NCBI GenBank assembly: GCA_964443435.1
Contig: CAYUCW010000026.1
Coordinates: forward strand, 1 to 29,321
Length of the DNA: 29,321 nt
Direction of reading: 5' to 3'
Source: Pseudaquidulcibacter sp964443435
GTDB lineage: Bacteria > Pseudomonadota > Alphaproteobacteria > Caulobacterales > Aquidulcibacteraceae
Each line of letters opens with the position of its first letter. Within the stretch, counting starts at the first letter, position 1. The notes under the pieces were generated by a model. That model saw only the letters and a list, made by a program, of their open reading frames with translations. It was not told the origin of the DNA and ran no database searches. Position numbers and translations under genes: made by a program. Below, in pieces: positions 7,465-15,765 of the stretch.

Positions 7465-9072
7465 TTAAATTGCCTTAGGTAATTCGATTATAAATCTTGC
7501 GCCCGTAATAATACCATTATTTTTTACATTCTCGGCCCATAATTTACCATTATGGCTTTCAATGATTTGCCTTGCAATTGCAAGCCCTAATCCCGAATGT
7601 GCCCCAAAAGCCGCAGCGCCCTCATTACCTTTATTGGCTTCTTGGGTTTCCGTAATCTTTGGGCGATATGTATAGAAACGAGTGAATATTTTTTCAATCG
7701 ATTCGGCTTGTATGCCGCCGCCCATATCTTCTATCGCAAGCCTTGTTTTATTATTTTTAGAAGCCCCAATAATTCTTATTGTGTCTTTTGGCTTTGAAAA
7801 TGAAATCGCATTATCAAGAAGATTTACAAGTACACGATTAATTGCGGTTTCATGCGCAAGAATATTTAAATCATCGGTTTCATCAAACCAATCAATAACA
7901 AGGCTTATATCGCGATTAAGGGCAATTGATGAATAGCTTTCGGCTAAATCATTAGTTATTTTCTTAAGGCTGGTTATATGGTTTTCATTTCTTGCAAGCT
8001 CGGCATCAAGGCGCGACGCATTAGAAATATCGGTAATTAATTTATCAATACGGCCTATATCGGAAAGTAGGATTTTCTCTAGTTTTTGCTTTTGTTCTGG
8101 CTTTAAATCTCTTTGTAAAAGCTCGGCGGCATTTCTTACTGCGGCAAGCGGATTTTTAATTTCATGCGCGACATCGGCGGCAAAGCTTTCATTGGCATTT
8201 ATTCGCTCTTGTAAAGTTTGCGTCATTTCATTTAACGAATATGCCAGCTCCCCGATTTCATCAGGTCTTTCGATTAAGTCAGGCTCGGCAATTGAATTAA
8301 TTTTACCAGTTTGTACCGCAAAGGCCGCGCGTGAAAGGCGATTTAATGGCCTTGCAATTGACCATGCCATAATGGTTGCCGATAAAAGATTGGCAAGAAC
8401 CGCCGCGCCAATAAAGGGTATAAGCGCCATTCTTTCTTTTTTGATAATTGCCGAAACATCTTCGGATTCAAGCGTAAGTACACCAACAATCGTATTAACG
8501 CGCGTGATGGGTACGCTTACGGAAACAACTTGCTTCCCGGCTTCATCAATTCTTTCTTGGGCGGAAGTTTGCCCATTAAAAGTTCTTATAACTTCGTTCT
8601 GCAGTGCAATTTTAGGATTTTGACTTGAACCGCTTATTATGCCCCTTGTTTCTTTTACAATCTCTTCGGTTGCTTGTTTTAAGTCGGGTAGGCGTGGGCC
8701 AAGTGGTTTAAGCTCCCTTACCGCAATCTCATCATCAATAATATTTGTATCAAGAATGGTTTTACCAGAACGTGAGAAAAGCCGCATTCTTGCATTAGGC
8801 TCTCTGAATACTCGCTTTAAAACTAATCTTGCCTTATCTTCATCAAGTATAGGCTCAGGGTATTCAGAAACGGCGGCTTCGGCAAGCACACTGGCAATTG
8901 TTGCTCCTTGCGCCCTTAAAGTATCGGCGCGCGCAGCAGTAAGGCCAGTTCTTAATTCATTAAAAACCAAAGATCCAATAATTAAAACCACTACGCCAGC
9001 AAAACTTCCTAGGAAAATAATTCCTGCTATGCCGCCGCGTCTATATTTTTGCTTTTGGTTTAAGGGCTTCAT
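7465..9072 (-). CDS. chvG: ChvG/ExoS-type sensor histidine kinase
   Basis: This 535-residue inner-membrane sensor kinase pairs with the ChvI response regulator encoded just upstream. The first membrane segment is at about 15-38, a periplasmic sensor region runs from 39 to 216, and the second segment is at about 217-240. A HAMP linker follows (about 238-290). The phospho-accepting histidine is H303 in FAADVAHEIKNPLAA. The ATPase domain has its N-box around NRVLVNLLDNA (412-422), G1 box EDMGGGI (448-454), F-box residues F463 and F466, and G2 box GLGLA (494-498). In Agrobacterium, Sinorhizobium, Brucella and Caulobacter this system responds to acid or envelope stress; the same role is inferred here. 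The start codon overlaps the chvI stop as TAATG, so the two are translationally coupled. Confidence 0.92.
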   Translation of the reverse strand: MKPLNQKQKYRRGGIAGIIFLGSFAGVVVLIIGSLVFNELRTGLTAARADTLRAQGATIASVLAEAAVSEYPEPILDEDKARLVLKRVFREPNARMRLFSRSGKTILDTNIIDDEIAVRELKPLGPRLPDLKQATEEIVKETRGIISGSSQNPKIALQNEVIRTFNGQTSAQERIDEAGKQVVSVSVPITRVNTIVGVLTLESEDVSAIIKKERMALIPFIGAAVLANLLSATIMAWSIARPLNRLSRAAFAVQTGKINSIAEPDLIERPDEIGELAYSLNEMTQTLQERINANESFAADVAHEIKNPLAAVRNAAELLQRDLKPEQKQKLEKILLSDIGRIDKLITDISNASRLDAELARNENHITSLKKITNDLAESYSSIALNRDISLVIDWFDETDDLNILAHETAINRVLVNLLDNAISFSKPKDTIRIIGASKNNKTRLAIEDMGGGIQAESIEKIFTRFYTYRPKITETQEANKGNEGAAAFGAHSGLGLAIARQIIESHNGKLWAENVKNNGIITGARFIIELPKAI

Positions 9073-9776
9073 TACCCCTCCGTATAGCGATAACCAACAC
9101 CATAAAGGGTTTCGATTTTATCAAATTCTTTATCTATATCGCGGAATTTTTTACGAATACGTTTTACATGGCTGTCGATTGTTCTATCATCTACATATAT
9201 GCTTTCATCATAGGCGGCATCCATAAGATTATCACGGGTCTTCACAAATCCAGGACGTGCAGCAAGCGCATTAATAAGCAAAAATTCAGTAACCGTAAGC
9301 TTAACATTCTTACCTTTCCATGCGCAAACATGGCGATTGGAATCAAGTGTTAAAAAGCCGCGAGTTACTACTTTTTTATCATTCACATCAGGGATATCGT
9401 CTATACTTCCGCCAGAGCGCGCGCGTCTTAGAACCGCTTTCACACGTTCTGATAATAGGCGTGCCGAAAATGGCTTTTTTATATAATCATCTGCGCCAAC
9501 CGAAAGCCCAACTACTTCGTCGATTTCATCATCTTTAGAAGTAAGGAAAATCACAGGTACATCAGAAGTTTCACGTAGTTTTCTTAAAAGCTCAACGCCA
9601 TCCATGCGCGGCATTTTAATATCAAGAATTGCAACATCAGGCGGGCTTGCCACAAGCATAGGAAGCGCGCTTAAACCATCAGAATAAGATATTGTGTCAT
9701 AACCTTCATTCTGAAAAAGAATTTCGAGTGAAGTTCTAATATTTTCATCATCATCAACAAGTGCAATTTTTGTCAT
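9072..9776 (-). CDS. chvI: ChvI-type response regulator
   Basis: This 234-residue OmpR/PhoB-family regulator has an N-terminal receiver domain with the acidic pocket DDD (8-10), phospho-accepting D52 in ILDIKMPRMDG, T80 in FLTSKDDE and K101 in YIKKPF. A winged-helix DNA-binding domain (about 135-232) has the recognition-helix pattern DDRTIDSHVKRIRKKF, typical of ChvI/PhoB. It is first in an operon with chvG and the carbinolamine dehydratase gene. The start is supported by an AAGGGG Shine-Dalgarno sequence 5 nt upstream. The upstream 140 nt is AT-rich and likely carries the operon promoter. The DNA target of this regulator cannot be read from the window. Confidence 0.93.
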   Translation of the reverse strand: MTKIALVDDDENIRTSLEILFQNEGYDTISYSDGLSALPMLVASPPDVAILDIKMPRMDGVELLRKLRETSDVPVIFLTSKDDEIDEVVGLSVGADDYIKKPFSARLLSERVKAVLRRARSGGSIDDIPDVNDKKVVTRGFLTLDSNRHVCAWKGKNVKLTVTEFLLINALAARPGFVKTRDNLMDAAYDESIYVDDRTIDSHVKRIRKKFRDIDKEFDKIETLYGVGYRYTEG

Positions 9777-9781
9777 ATAAA

Positions 9782-9787
9782 CCCCTT
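9782..9787 (-). promoter_or_regulatory. Ribosome binding site of chvI
   Basis: AAGGGG on the minus strand, 5 nt before the chvI ATG. It is one of the clearer Shine-Dalgarno sequences in the window. It lies in the 140-nt gap 9777-9916, where I find no confident promoter or terminator. Confidence 0.65.
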
Positions 9788-9916
9788 TATTTATTATTAT
9801 AGTTATTTGCGAGGAAATATAGACTTATTTTGGGCAGAATAAAGCAATTTTGTGAATTCTGTATATAAGTTGCAATATTTCACGATTTTTTGCTTAGAAT
9901 TTTTATATAATGGGGT

Positions 9917-10600
9917 TTATGCATCCGCCCATTCACGTATAAGATTATGATAAACCCCACTAAGCCGTATTATTTCAGGATTTTTATTACCTTGAATCAT
10001 AGTTAGGGTTTGAATGGTTTGATCTAAATCAAACAGGATTGCCCTTTGATTATCGCTTCGTATCATTGATTGAAGCCAAAAAAAGCTTGAAATTCGGCTA
10101 CCGCGTGTGATTTCATTAACTTTATGAAGACTGCTTGACGGATATAAAATAATGCTTCCAGCCTCAAGCTTTACTTCTTGTGCGCCAAATGGGGTTTCAA
10201 TTACTAATTCACCGCCATCATAATCTTCGGGTTCAGTTAAAAATAGTGTGATTGATAAATCTGTCCGAATTCGGTGCGGTGTACCTTTAATTGGACGAAT
10301 GGCATTATCAATATGAATATCAAAGCCATCGCCGATATCATATCTATTAAACAAAGGCGGAAGGATTTTCAGCGGCAATGCCGCTGAAATAAAGGTTTGA
10401 TTTTGACCAAGCGCATCAAGAATAATATTCCCAATTTCGACACATACGGGGTTCTCAATCGGTAATTGTTTATTCTTTTTGGCTTTTGCCGCTTGCTCAC
10501 CTGATGTAATATTACCATCTACCCAAAGTGCATTTTCAATTTTATCATGCAAAATTTTTGCTTCAGCTTTGGAAAATATATTGGGTATTGGTAATAACAT
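9917..10600 (-). CDS. piuC: PiuC/YbiX-type Fe(II)/2-oxoglutarate-dependent dioxygenase
   Basis: This is a 227-residue PKHD-type hydroxylase with strong similarity to E. coli YbiX along its length. The iron ligands are H96 and D98 in FDIHIDNA and H159 in SSSLHKV, and R169 in RGSRIS is the likely 2-oxoglutarate contact. The LFNRYDIGDGF, RTDLSITLFL, YDGGELV and C-terminal YHNLIREW motifs are all family-typical. The ATG at 10600 overlaps the receptor stop codon (TAATG) and gives the family-length protein; a TTG at 10612 would only add four residues. PiuC genes are commonly linked to TonB-dependent siderophore receptors (piuA, fiu), as here. A role in modifying or releasing iron from a siderophore is proposed in the literature but the substrate is not settled. 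Confidence 0.92.
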   Translation of the reverse strand: MLLPIPNIFSKAEAKILHDKIENALWVDGNITSGEQAAKAKKNKQLPIENPVCVEIGNIILDALGQNQTFISAALPLKILPPLFNRYDIGDGFDIHIDNAIRPIKGTPHRIRTDLSITLFLTEPEDYDGGELVIETPFGAQEVKLEAGSIILYPSSSLHKVNEITRGSRISSFFWLQSMIRSDNQRAILFDLDQTIQTLTMIQGNKNPEIIRLSGVYHNLIREWADA

Positions 10601-12882
10601 TAAAAGTGCCAATCAAGAGTTAAGCTATAAGATTTCCCAGGCGCAATATATGTAAATGGCGCAGCAGATCTATAGAATGCATCATAATAAACTTCATCAG
10701 TAATATTTTGGCCATTAAGTTGAAGGCTAAGGGATTTATTAATTTTATATTCGGCCACTATATCAAATCTATTAAATCCTTCAAGCTTAGTAGAGCCAGC
10801 CGAATAAGTGCCACCAAATTTCTCCGATTGCGAAACCCAAGTGCCGCCAAGTGCAAATTTTGGAGTTATTTGATATTTACTGGTTAAACTGAATGAAACT
10901 TCAGACACATTGGCAAATGATTTTCCAAGATTTTGCGAATTTGGATTGGTCGAGCTATCTGTATTTGAATCAAACATAGTTAGACCTGCAAATAAAGACC
11001 ATTTCTTGGTTATATTGCCCGCCGCCGTTATTTCAACGCCGTTTACGGACTGATTTTCAAGATACAGTATATTTGAAACTACCGAAGGGACTTTTTCTCT
11101 ATTGATAGTGAAGTAAGCCGCAGTAACATCAATATGTTTATTAAGGTTGATTTTAGTACCAAGTTCGAAAGAAACATTCTCAATTGGATCAATTGTATTA
11201 GTCGTAGCGGTACAGCCACCATAATCAACACCTGTAGAATCTATCTGCTCACATGGTGGGTTAGATGAAGTGCCATAGCTTGTATAAATGCTTATATTTT
11301 CAGCTGGCTTATAAACTAAACCAAGATGATAAGACGCAAAATCAGTTTCCGAATTTACAGGTGCGGCAAATATATTTGTCGCATAAGTATAGGCATCTCT
11401 TTGAGTAGAATAATTATCAAGTCTTGCACCAATCATACCAATAAGTTTTTCGGTAATATGGATTGTATCCATAAAATAAATTGCTGTGGTTTCAGTTTTT
11501 ATATTGGTTTTTGTGCTTGGCGCTCTCGCGTCAGGTGACCAAGCCAAATTAAAATCTGGATTAAGCAATGATTGATACACTGTTGGAAGGCTTGCACCAG
11601 TCACCGGTGCACAAGCACCAGAACCACATTCAAGGAAATTATAGCCAATCATTCGTGTATTTTCTTCGCTATAATCAATGCCGACCACTAAATCATGTTC
11701 AATACTTGAGGTCATAAAATTAAAGCTTAGATTATTTGTGAAATTTGTATAATCTGTCAGCTGATCCCTTGATGGCGAAGAAAGCCTTACAACCCTATCG
11801 CCGACATTTGCATTAGTGATTACATTGCTTGCCGCCTTTTGCGCCGCTGTAAGTTCTGAAATGCCGCTTGGTGCCGAAACCTGATATTTATTAAGTGTCT
11901 GACCATAACGAAGTATGCTAGTAAGCTTTATATTATCATTAAATTTATAAGCGCCATTAAGTGTGTATATATCACTAAAAGTTTCGCCGAAATCGCGGGC
12001 TTTTACGCCATAAAAATTGCTAGATTTAATATTTGCAGGGCCTTGTGAAATTGTATCCCATGGGTGCCCCCAATCTGGCATATAATCGGTCGATAAATGA
12101 TAATAATCAAAACCAATTACTGAATTATCATTTGGTGTATATTCAAGTGCAACGGCCGCGCCATATCGTTTATTATAAACATTATCGCGTCCTGCGGTAT
12201 CGCCTTCATGCCCCATAATATTTAGTCGAAGCGCAAGCTTATCACTCAAAACCCGATTAGTATCAATTGTGATACGTCTATTATCATCTGTGCCAATTGT
12301 TGTTTCAAAGCTTGTGGCATTAATTGCCCTTGGCTTTTTGGAAATCATTGAAACCGCACCACCAGTCGTCCCTCTGCCGCCAAATGCCGAAGAAGGGCCT
12401 TTCATGATTTCTATTTGCTGTACCGCGAATACTTCACGTGAAGAAACCCCAGGGTCGCGCACTCCATCAATATAAACATCATTTCGTGCATCAAAGCCGC
12501 GAATAAAAATTCTGTCACCAAATGCATTGCCGCCTTCACCAGTGCCAAGAGTTATTCCTGGCTGGGTTCTAAATAAATCTCTTACAGTATTAATGCCCAT
12601 GTCTTCCAAAAGTTCTTCTGGTAAAACTTGTATTGATTTAGGTGTATTATTAATGGTTTCAGATATTAGGCTATTTGCAGAATTCACAATTCTATATGGT
12701 GCTTGTGGATCTGCATAAGGGTTTTCGGCCTTACGCTCACCGCGCACTATTACAGTTTCGGCGGAATCAAGGTTCTCTGCGGTTGCAGTTTGCGCAAAAC
12801 CAAGTGCGGCAAGGCTTCCAACTAAAACTTGGGTTCTTAAGCTAATAGGCGCTTTAATAGCATTTCGGGGAGTATTTTTCAT
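10600..12882 (-). CDS. TonB-dependent siderophore receptor, Fiu/catecholate type
   Basis: This 760-residue outer-membrane receptor has a signal peptide ending around A35 (QTATA before EN). A TonB-box-like segment lies near 42-48 (ETVIVRG). The plug domain (about 75-190) has family sequences such as IRGFDARNDVYIDGVRDPG and EIMKGPSSAFGGRGTTGGAVSMISK. A 22-stranded barrel follows, ending with the canonical terminal aromatic residue (DWHF). An extracellular loop contains cysteines (about 415-425 and 540-555) that may form disulfides. The gene is first in an operon with piuC. AGGAA precedes the ATG. Upstream are two tandem palindromes that overlap the likely promoter, so iron repression is expected. 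The ligand, probably a catecholate or its fragments, is inferred from the Fiu-PiuC pairing and not shown by the sequence. Confidence 0.93.
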   Translation of the reverse strand: MKNTPRNAIKAPISLRTQVLVGSLAALGFAQTATAENLDSAETVIVRGERKAENPYADPQAPYRIVNSANSLISETINNTPKSIQVLPEELLEDMGINTVRDLFRTQPGITLGTGEGGNAFGDRIFIRGFDARNDVYIDGVRDPGVSSREVFAVQQIEIMKGPSSAFGGRGTTGGAVSMISKKPRAINATSFETTIGTDDNRRITIDTNRVLSDKLALRLNIMGHEGDTAGRDNVYNKRYGAAVALEYTPNDNSVIGFDYYHLSTDYMPDWGHPWDTISQGPANIKSSNFYGVKARDFGETFSDIYTLNGAYKFNDNIKLTSILRYGQTLNKYQVSAPSGISELTAAQKAASNVITNANVGDRVVRLSSPSRDQLTDYTNFTNNLSFNFMTSSIEHDLVVGIDYSEENTRMIGYNFLECGSGACAPVTGASLPTVYQSLLNPDFNLAWSPDARAPSTKTNIKTETTAIYFMDTIHITEKLIGMIGARLDNYSTQRDAYTYATNIFAAPVNSETDFASYHLGLVYKPAENISIYTSYGTSSNPPCEQIDSTGVDYGGCTATTNTIDPIENVSFELGTKINLNKHIDVTAAYFTINREKVPSVVSNILYLENQSVNGVEITAAGNITKKWSLFAGLTMFDSNTDSSTNPNSQNLGKSFANVSEVSFSLTSKYQITPKFALGGTWVSQSEKFGGTYSAGSTKLEGFNRFDIVAEYKINKSLSLQLNGQNITDEVYYDAFYRSAAPFTYIAPGKSYSLTLDWHF

Positions 12883-12891
12883 ATCAGTTCC

Positions 12892-12912
12892 TATTGAGAG
12901 TTATTATCAATA
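12892..12912 (-). promoter_or_regulatory. Proximal 21-bp palindromic operator (Fur/Irr-box-like)
   Basis: The site has the form TATTG-N11-CAATA with most inner positions also symmetric (16 of 20 by eye). One half reads TGATAAT, as in the Fur core TGATAAT-N-ATTATCA. It lies between the candidate -10 box and the receptor start codon, so a bound repressor would cover the transcription start. Confidence 0.6.
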
Positions 12913-12914
12913 AA

Positions 12915-12943
12915 TATCTATTGCAAATCATTATCAATAGCAA
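12915..12943 (-). promoter_or_regulatory. Likely promoter of the receptor-piuC operon
   Basis: On the minus strand TTGCTA (12938-12943) and TAGATA (12915-12920) are separated by 17 nt. The distal operator fills the spacer and the proximal operator follows the -10 box, a layout suited to iron-dependent repression. Confidence 0.5.
12919..12939 (-). promoter_or_regulatory. Distal 21-bp palindromic operator (Fur/Irr-box-like)
   Basis: This is a second TATTG-N11-CAATA palindrome, placed 27 bp from the first; the two 22-bp units match at 18 of 22 positions. Its central part reads TGATAATGATTTGCA on the minus strand, close to the 7-1-7 Fur consensus. Fur fits best from sequence, but alphaproteobacteria also use Irr and RirA. 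Confidence 0.62.
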
Positions 12944-13036
12944 ATAAATTATGTAGTAAATTTAATAAAAGACTCAGTATTAAGTTCCTTGAATTTCTAA
13001 TCTTAATAATTACATTAAATAAAAAGGAAATTTACC

Positions 13037-13675
13037 ATGTTTGATGCCGATAAGATTATTAGAATTTTACAATCAGAATTACCAAAAGGATTAGATGCAA
13101 TAAAGGCCGAAGGGTCGGTTTTAATTGATAAAGCCAAAAATGATCGTGAAACTGCGGTTGGTGCGGCGGCGGTTGGTGCGCTTGGCGCATTATTCTTGTC
13201 AGGATCTATGGGGAAATTTGGCAAAAAGCTAGCAACAATGGGCAGCCTTGCCGCGCTTGGTGCCTTTGCTTATAATGCTTATAAAAAGCGCAATCCAAAT
13301 ATTTCGGAGCAAAGCTTTTTACCGGCTGAACAAAAAGAAACTTTGGGCAAAGCGATAATTCGCGCAATTGTAAATGCAATTAAAGCCGATGGCATTATTG
13401 ATGAAACCGAAAGAAAACTTTTATTTGAAAGAATGTCAAAAGAAAATCTTTCAGATGAAGAAAAGGCCTTTTTATTCCAAGAATTAGATAAGCCGCTTGA
13501 TACTGATGCGGTTGTTAAAGACGCAACAAGCCCAGAGCTTGCAGCAAGAATTTATGCGGCAAGTTTTGTTGCGATTAATCCAGAAGGTGCGGCGGAAAAA
13601 GCATATTTGGCGGATTTAGCAAATCGCTTAAATATAGAATCCGAAGTTTTAGAAGATTTGAAAAATGAAATATAA
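13037..13675 (+). CDS. DUF533 / TerB-like protein
   Basis: This 212-residue protein resembles the DUF533 group of TerB-like helical proteins. The N-terminal 40 residues are polar. A glycine/alanine-rich segment at about 40-82 (AAAVGALGALFLSG, then GSLAALGAFAYNAYKKR) could enter the membrane as one or two glycine-zipper helices. The C-terminal half (95-212) is a helical acidic domain with the TerB-like pattern KADGIIDETERKLLFERM and AARIYAASFVAINPEG, which may bind metal through its acidic residues. The start has an AAGGAA Shine-Dalgarno sequence. It is a single gene, divergent from the siderophore receptor and ending at a strong terminator. Its cellular role is unknown; a tellurite-resistance label would rest only on the fold. 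Confidence 0.8.
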   Translation: MFDADKIIRILQSELPKGLDAIKAEGSVLIDKAKNDRETAVGAAAVGALGALFLSGSMGKFGKKLATMGSLAALGAFAYNAYKKRNPNISEQSFLPAEQKETLGKAIIRAIVNAIKADGIIDETERKLLFERMSKENLSDEEKAFLFQELDKPLDTDAVVKDATSPELAARIYAASFVAINPEGAAEKAYLADLANRLNIESEVLEDLKNEI

Positions 13676-13706
13676 AAAAAGCGGCAATTTTGCCGCTTTA
13701 TTTTAA
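13674..13706. terminator. Bidirectional intrinsic terminator
   Basis: A 9-bp stem (AAAGCGGCA with TGCCGCTTT, loop about 13687-13690) is flanked by an A tract on the left and a T-rich tract on the right. It can therefore end transcription from the DUF533 gene on the plus strand and from the pyk end of the glycolytic operon on the minus strand. Both stop codons lie within a few bases of it. Confidence 0.88.
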
Positions 13707-13707
13707 C

Positions 13708-15126
13708 TTAGTCCGCTCTTGCAATTCTAAGCATATTGGTTGCCCCTGGTGTTCCCATTGGAACACCAGCAACAATAACAATTCTATCGCCAGAGCCAGC
13801 AAGCCCAAGTTCAGAAGTCATTTTTGACGCAAGTGGCGCCATTTCATTTTCAGATTCTAGAGTTGGTATAACTCGAGCTTCTACGCCCCAAACAAGTGCA
13901 AGTTTACGCGCTGATTTCTCATTACGTGTAAGTGCAAGAATTGGTTGGTTTGGTCTTTCACGGGCAACCCTTAGGGCAGATGTACCTCTATCGGTAAAGG
14001 CAACCATACATTTTGCATTAGCAGCACTTGCGGCAACACGCGCCGCCGCCGAAATGGCATCTTGCACATCATCATCAGGACTTGCATGTTCGGCTTCCAT
14101 AAGGCTTGCCCATCTTGGGTCACGCTCTACACGCTCGGCAATGCGGCTCATGACTTCGACGGCTTCAAATGGGAATTCACCAGATGCAGTTTCCGCTGAT
14201 AGCATTAATGCGTCCGTACCTTCATAAACGGCATTGGCAACATCAGATGCTTCGGCGCGAGTTGGTGTTGAAGCAGTAATCATTGATTCAAGCATTTGTG
14301 TCGCAACAATTGTTGGCACGCCGCGTTGTCTTGCCGCTCTTAGAATTAGCTTTTGCGCAATTGGCACTTCTTCGGGGGCAAGTTCAACACCTAAATCGCC
14401 ACGCGCCACCATCACGCCATCGCAATAGTCAAGAATTTCTTCAAGGTTTTCAAGTGCCGCAGGTTTTTCAATTTTCGCAAGACAAGCCGCGCGGCCTTGA
14501 ACAATTTTTCTAAGCTCTGCCATGTCTTCGGCGCGTTGTACGAATGATAAAGCAACCCAATCAACACCTATTTCAAGTGCAAAATTTAAATCTGCTCTAT
14601 CTTTTTCAGAAAGCGCAGAAATAGGAAGTATTGCATTTGGAACATTTACGCCTTTTCTATCTGATAAAGTGCCAGCTCTTATGCATTCAACATTCGCCCA
14701 GTCTTTGCCATTTTCAATAACGCGAATTCTTACTTTGCCATCATCGATAAGAAGGTCAAACCCAGGTTGCATAACCGCAAAAATATCGGCATGCGGTAAA
14801 AACGCCTTGGTTTCATCGCCCTCGTGGTCACCTAGTTCAAGACGATATTTATCACCCGCATTAAGTTTAACTTTCATGCCGTCTTTGAATTTCGATAGTC
14901 TAAGCTTTGGGCCTTGAAGGTCGGCAAGAATGCCAATTGGCCTTTCAATGACTTTTTCAGCCGCTCTTACATTGTCAAAAGCCGCTTTATGATCTTCATA
15001 AGAACCATGAGAGAAATTTAAACGAAATACATCAACACCAGTTTTAGCAAGCTCTAAAATTTTTTCAAAACCACGACTAGCAGGGCCTAAAGTCGCAACA
15101 ATACGAGTTTTACGATTTCTTATCAT
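13708..15126 (-). CDS. pyk: Pyruvate kinase
   Basis: This 472-residue pyruvate kinase converts phosphoenolpyruvate and ADP to pyruvate and ATP. The N-terminal region has TRIVATLGPAS (7-17) and LNFSHG (36-41). LADLQGPKLR (68-77) leads to the B domain. The catalytic lysine is K218 in AKIEKPAAL, the metal and substrate site is ARGDLGVE (241-248), and TQMLESM and PTRAEASDVANAV follow. The C-terminal domain (about 350-472) is complete, ending in the family MGTPGATNMLRI segment. Its ATG overlaps the eda stop codon as TAATG, and it is the last gene of the six-gene operon before the bidirectional terminator. Its position directly after eda is less usual than the zwf-pgl-edd-glk core. The allosteric effector is not evident. 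Confidence 0.96.
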   Translation of the reverse strand: MIRNRKTRIVATLGPASRGFEKILELAKTGVDVFRLNFSHGSYEDHKAAFDNVRAAEKVIERPIGILADLQGPKLRLSKFKDGMKVKLNAGDKYRLELGDHEGDETKAFLPHADIFAVMQPGFDLLIDDGKVRIRVIENGKDWANVECIRAGTLSDRKGVNVPNAILPISALSEKDRADLNFALEIGVDWVALSFVQRAEDMAELRKIVQGRAACLAKIEKPAALENLEEILDYCDGVMVARGDLGVELAPEEVPIAQKLILRAARQRGVPTIVATQMLESMITASTPTRAEASDVANAVYEGTDALMLSAETASGEFPFEAVEVMSRIAERVERDPRWASLMEAEHASPDDDVQDAISAAARVAASAANAKCMVAFTDRGTSALRVARERPNQPILALTRNEKSARKLALVWGVEARVIPTLESENEMAPLASKMTSELGLAGSGDRIVIVAGVPMGTPGATNMLRIARAD

Positions 15127-15752
15127 TAGTCCTTAAACCCCGCCGCAATTTTGGCATTTGCCTCTATTTTATCCCATTCACCAGCAAGCATCATTTCAGC
15201 AGTTGCTATCCAGCTTCCGCCACATGCCACAACATTAGGTAATGCAAGATATGATGGTATTTTTTCAGGAGTAATGCCGCCAGTTGGGCAGAATTTAACA
15301 TTTTTCAAAGGGCCACCAAATGATTTAAGCGTCCCAACGCCACCATAATTTTCAGCTGGGAAGAATTTTAAAATCTCAAAACCTTCTTCAGTGCGCGTCA
15401 TAACTTCAGAAGTAGTGCTTACACCAACCATTGTTGGGGTTTTTACATCTAGAAGCGCATCTCTTAGTTTTGGGCTAAGGCCAGGTGTAACAATAAAATC
15501 AACCCCTGCGTCTAAAGATTTTTCTACATCACTTGGGGTAAGAACTGTGCCAACACCAACTTCAAGATTTGGCGCAGTTTTTTTCATAAGTTTAATTGCT
15601 TCAATCGCACATTCAGTACGTAACGTAACTTCAATAAATTTAAGGCCACCTTTTTCAAGCGATAATGCAAGTTGCTCCGCGCAATCTATGTTTGGAATAG
15701 CTAAAACAGGAATAATTGGATTTTGTCTTAATTTTATTGCATACGCGCTCAT
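15126..15752 (-). CDS. eda: 2-keto-3-deoxy-6-phosphogluconate aldolase
   Basis: This 208-residue class I aldolase splits KDPG into pyruvate and glyceraldehyde-3-phosphate, the last step of the Entner-Doudoroff pathway. The Schiff-base lysine is K129 in ILKFFPAE. The general acid/base glutamate is E41 in FIEVTLRT, with R45 next to it. The phosphate-binding region is CPTGGI. The length is normal. It lies 13 nt downstream of glk, the widest spacing in this operon, and its stop overlaps the pyk start. The enzyme may also cleave 4-hydroxy-2-oxoglutarate, as known for E. coli Eda. Confidence 0.95.
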   Translation of the reverse strand: MSAYAIKLRQNPIIPVLAIPNIDCAEQLALSLEKGGLKFIEVTLRTECAIEAIKLMKKTAPNLEVGVGTVLTPSDVEKSLDAGVDFIVTPGLSPKLRDALLDVKTPTMVGVSTTSEVMTRTEEGFEILKFFPAENYGGVGTLKSFGGPLKNVKFCPTGGITPEKIPSYLALPNVVACGGSWIATAEMMLAGEWDKIEANAKIAAGFKD

Positions 15753-15765
15753 GTTACCCTACCTT

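Noticed and set aside
8639..9226. Long open frame (195 codons) on the plus strand across chvG and chvI
   Set aside because: It lies antisense to well-conserved two-component genes, shows no domain pattern, and its composition is that of a mirrored coding frame.
9835..9883. Short inverted repeats upstream of chvI (CAGAAT/ATTCTG and GTGAA/TTCAC)
   Set aside because: The arms are only 5-6 bp with long loops in AT-rich sequence, so there is no support beyond chance for a ChvI operator.
10601..10612. TTG start at 10612 for the PiuC gene
   Set aside because: The ATG at 10600, coupled to the receptor stop as TAATG, gives the usual length and N terminus of the family.
13736..14917. Several plus-strand open frames of 60-160 codons across pyk
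   Set aside because: All are antisense to intact pyruvate kinase sequence, are serine/alanine-rich without motifs, and have no ribosome binding sites.
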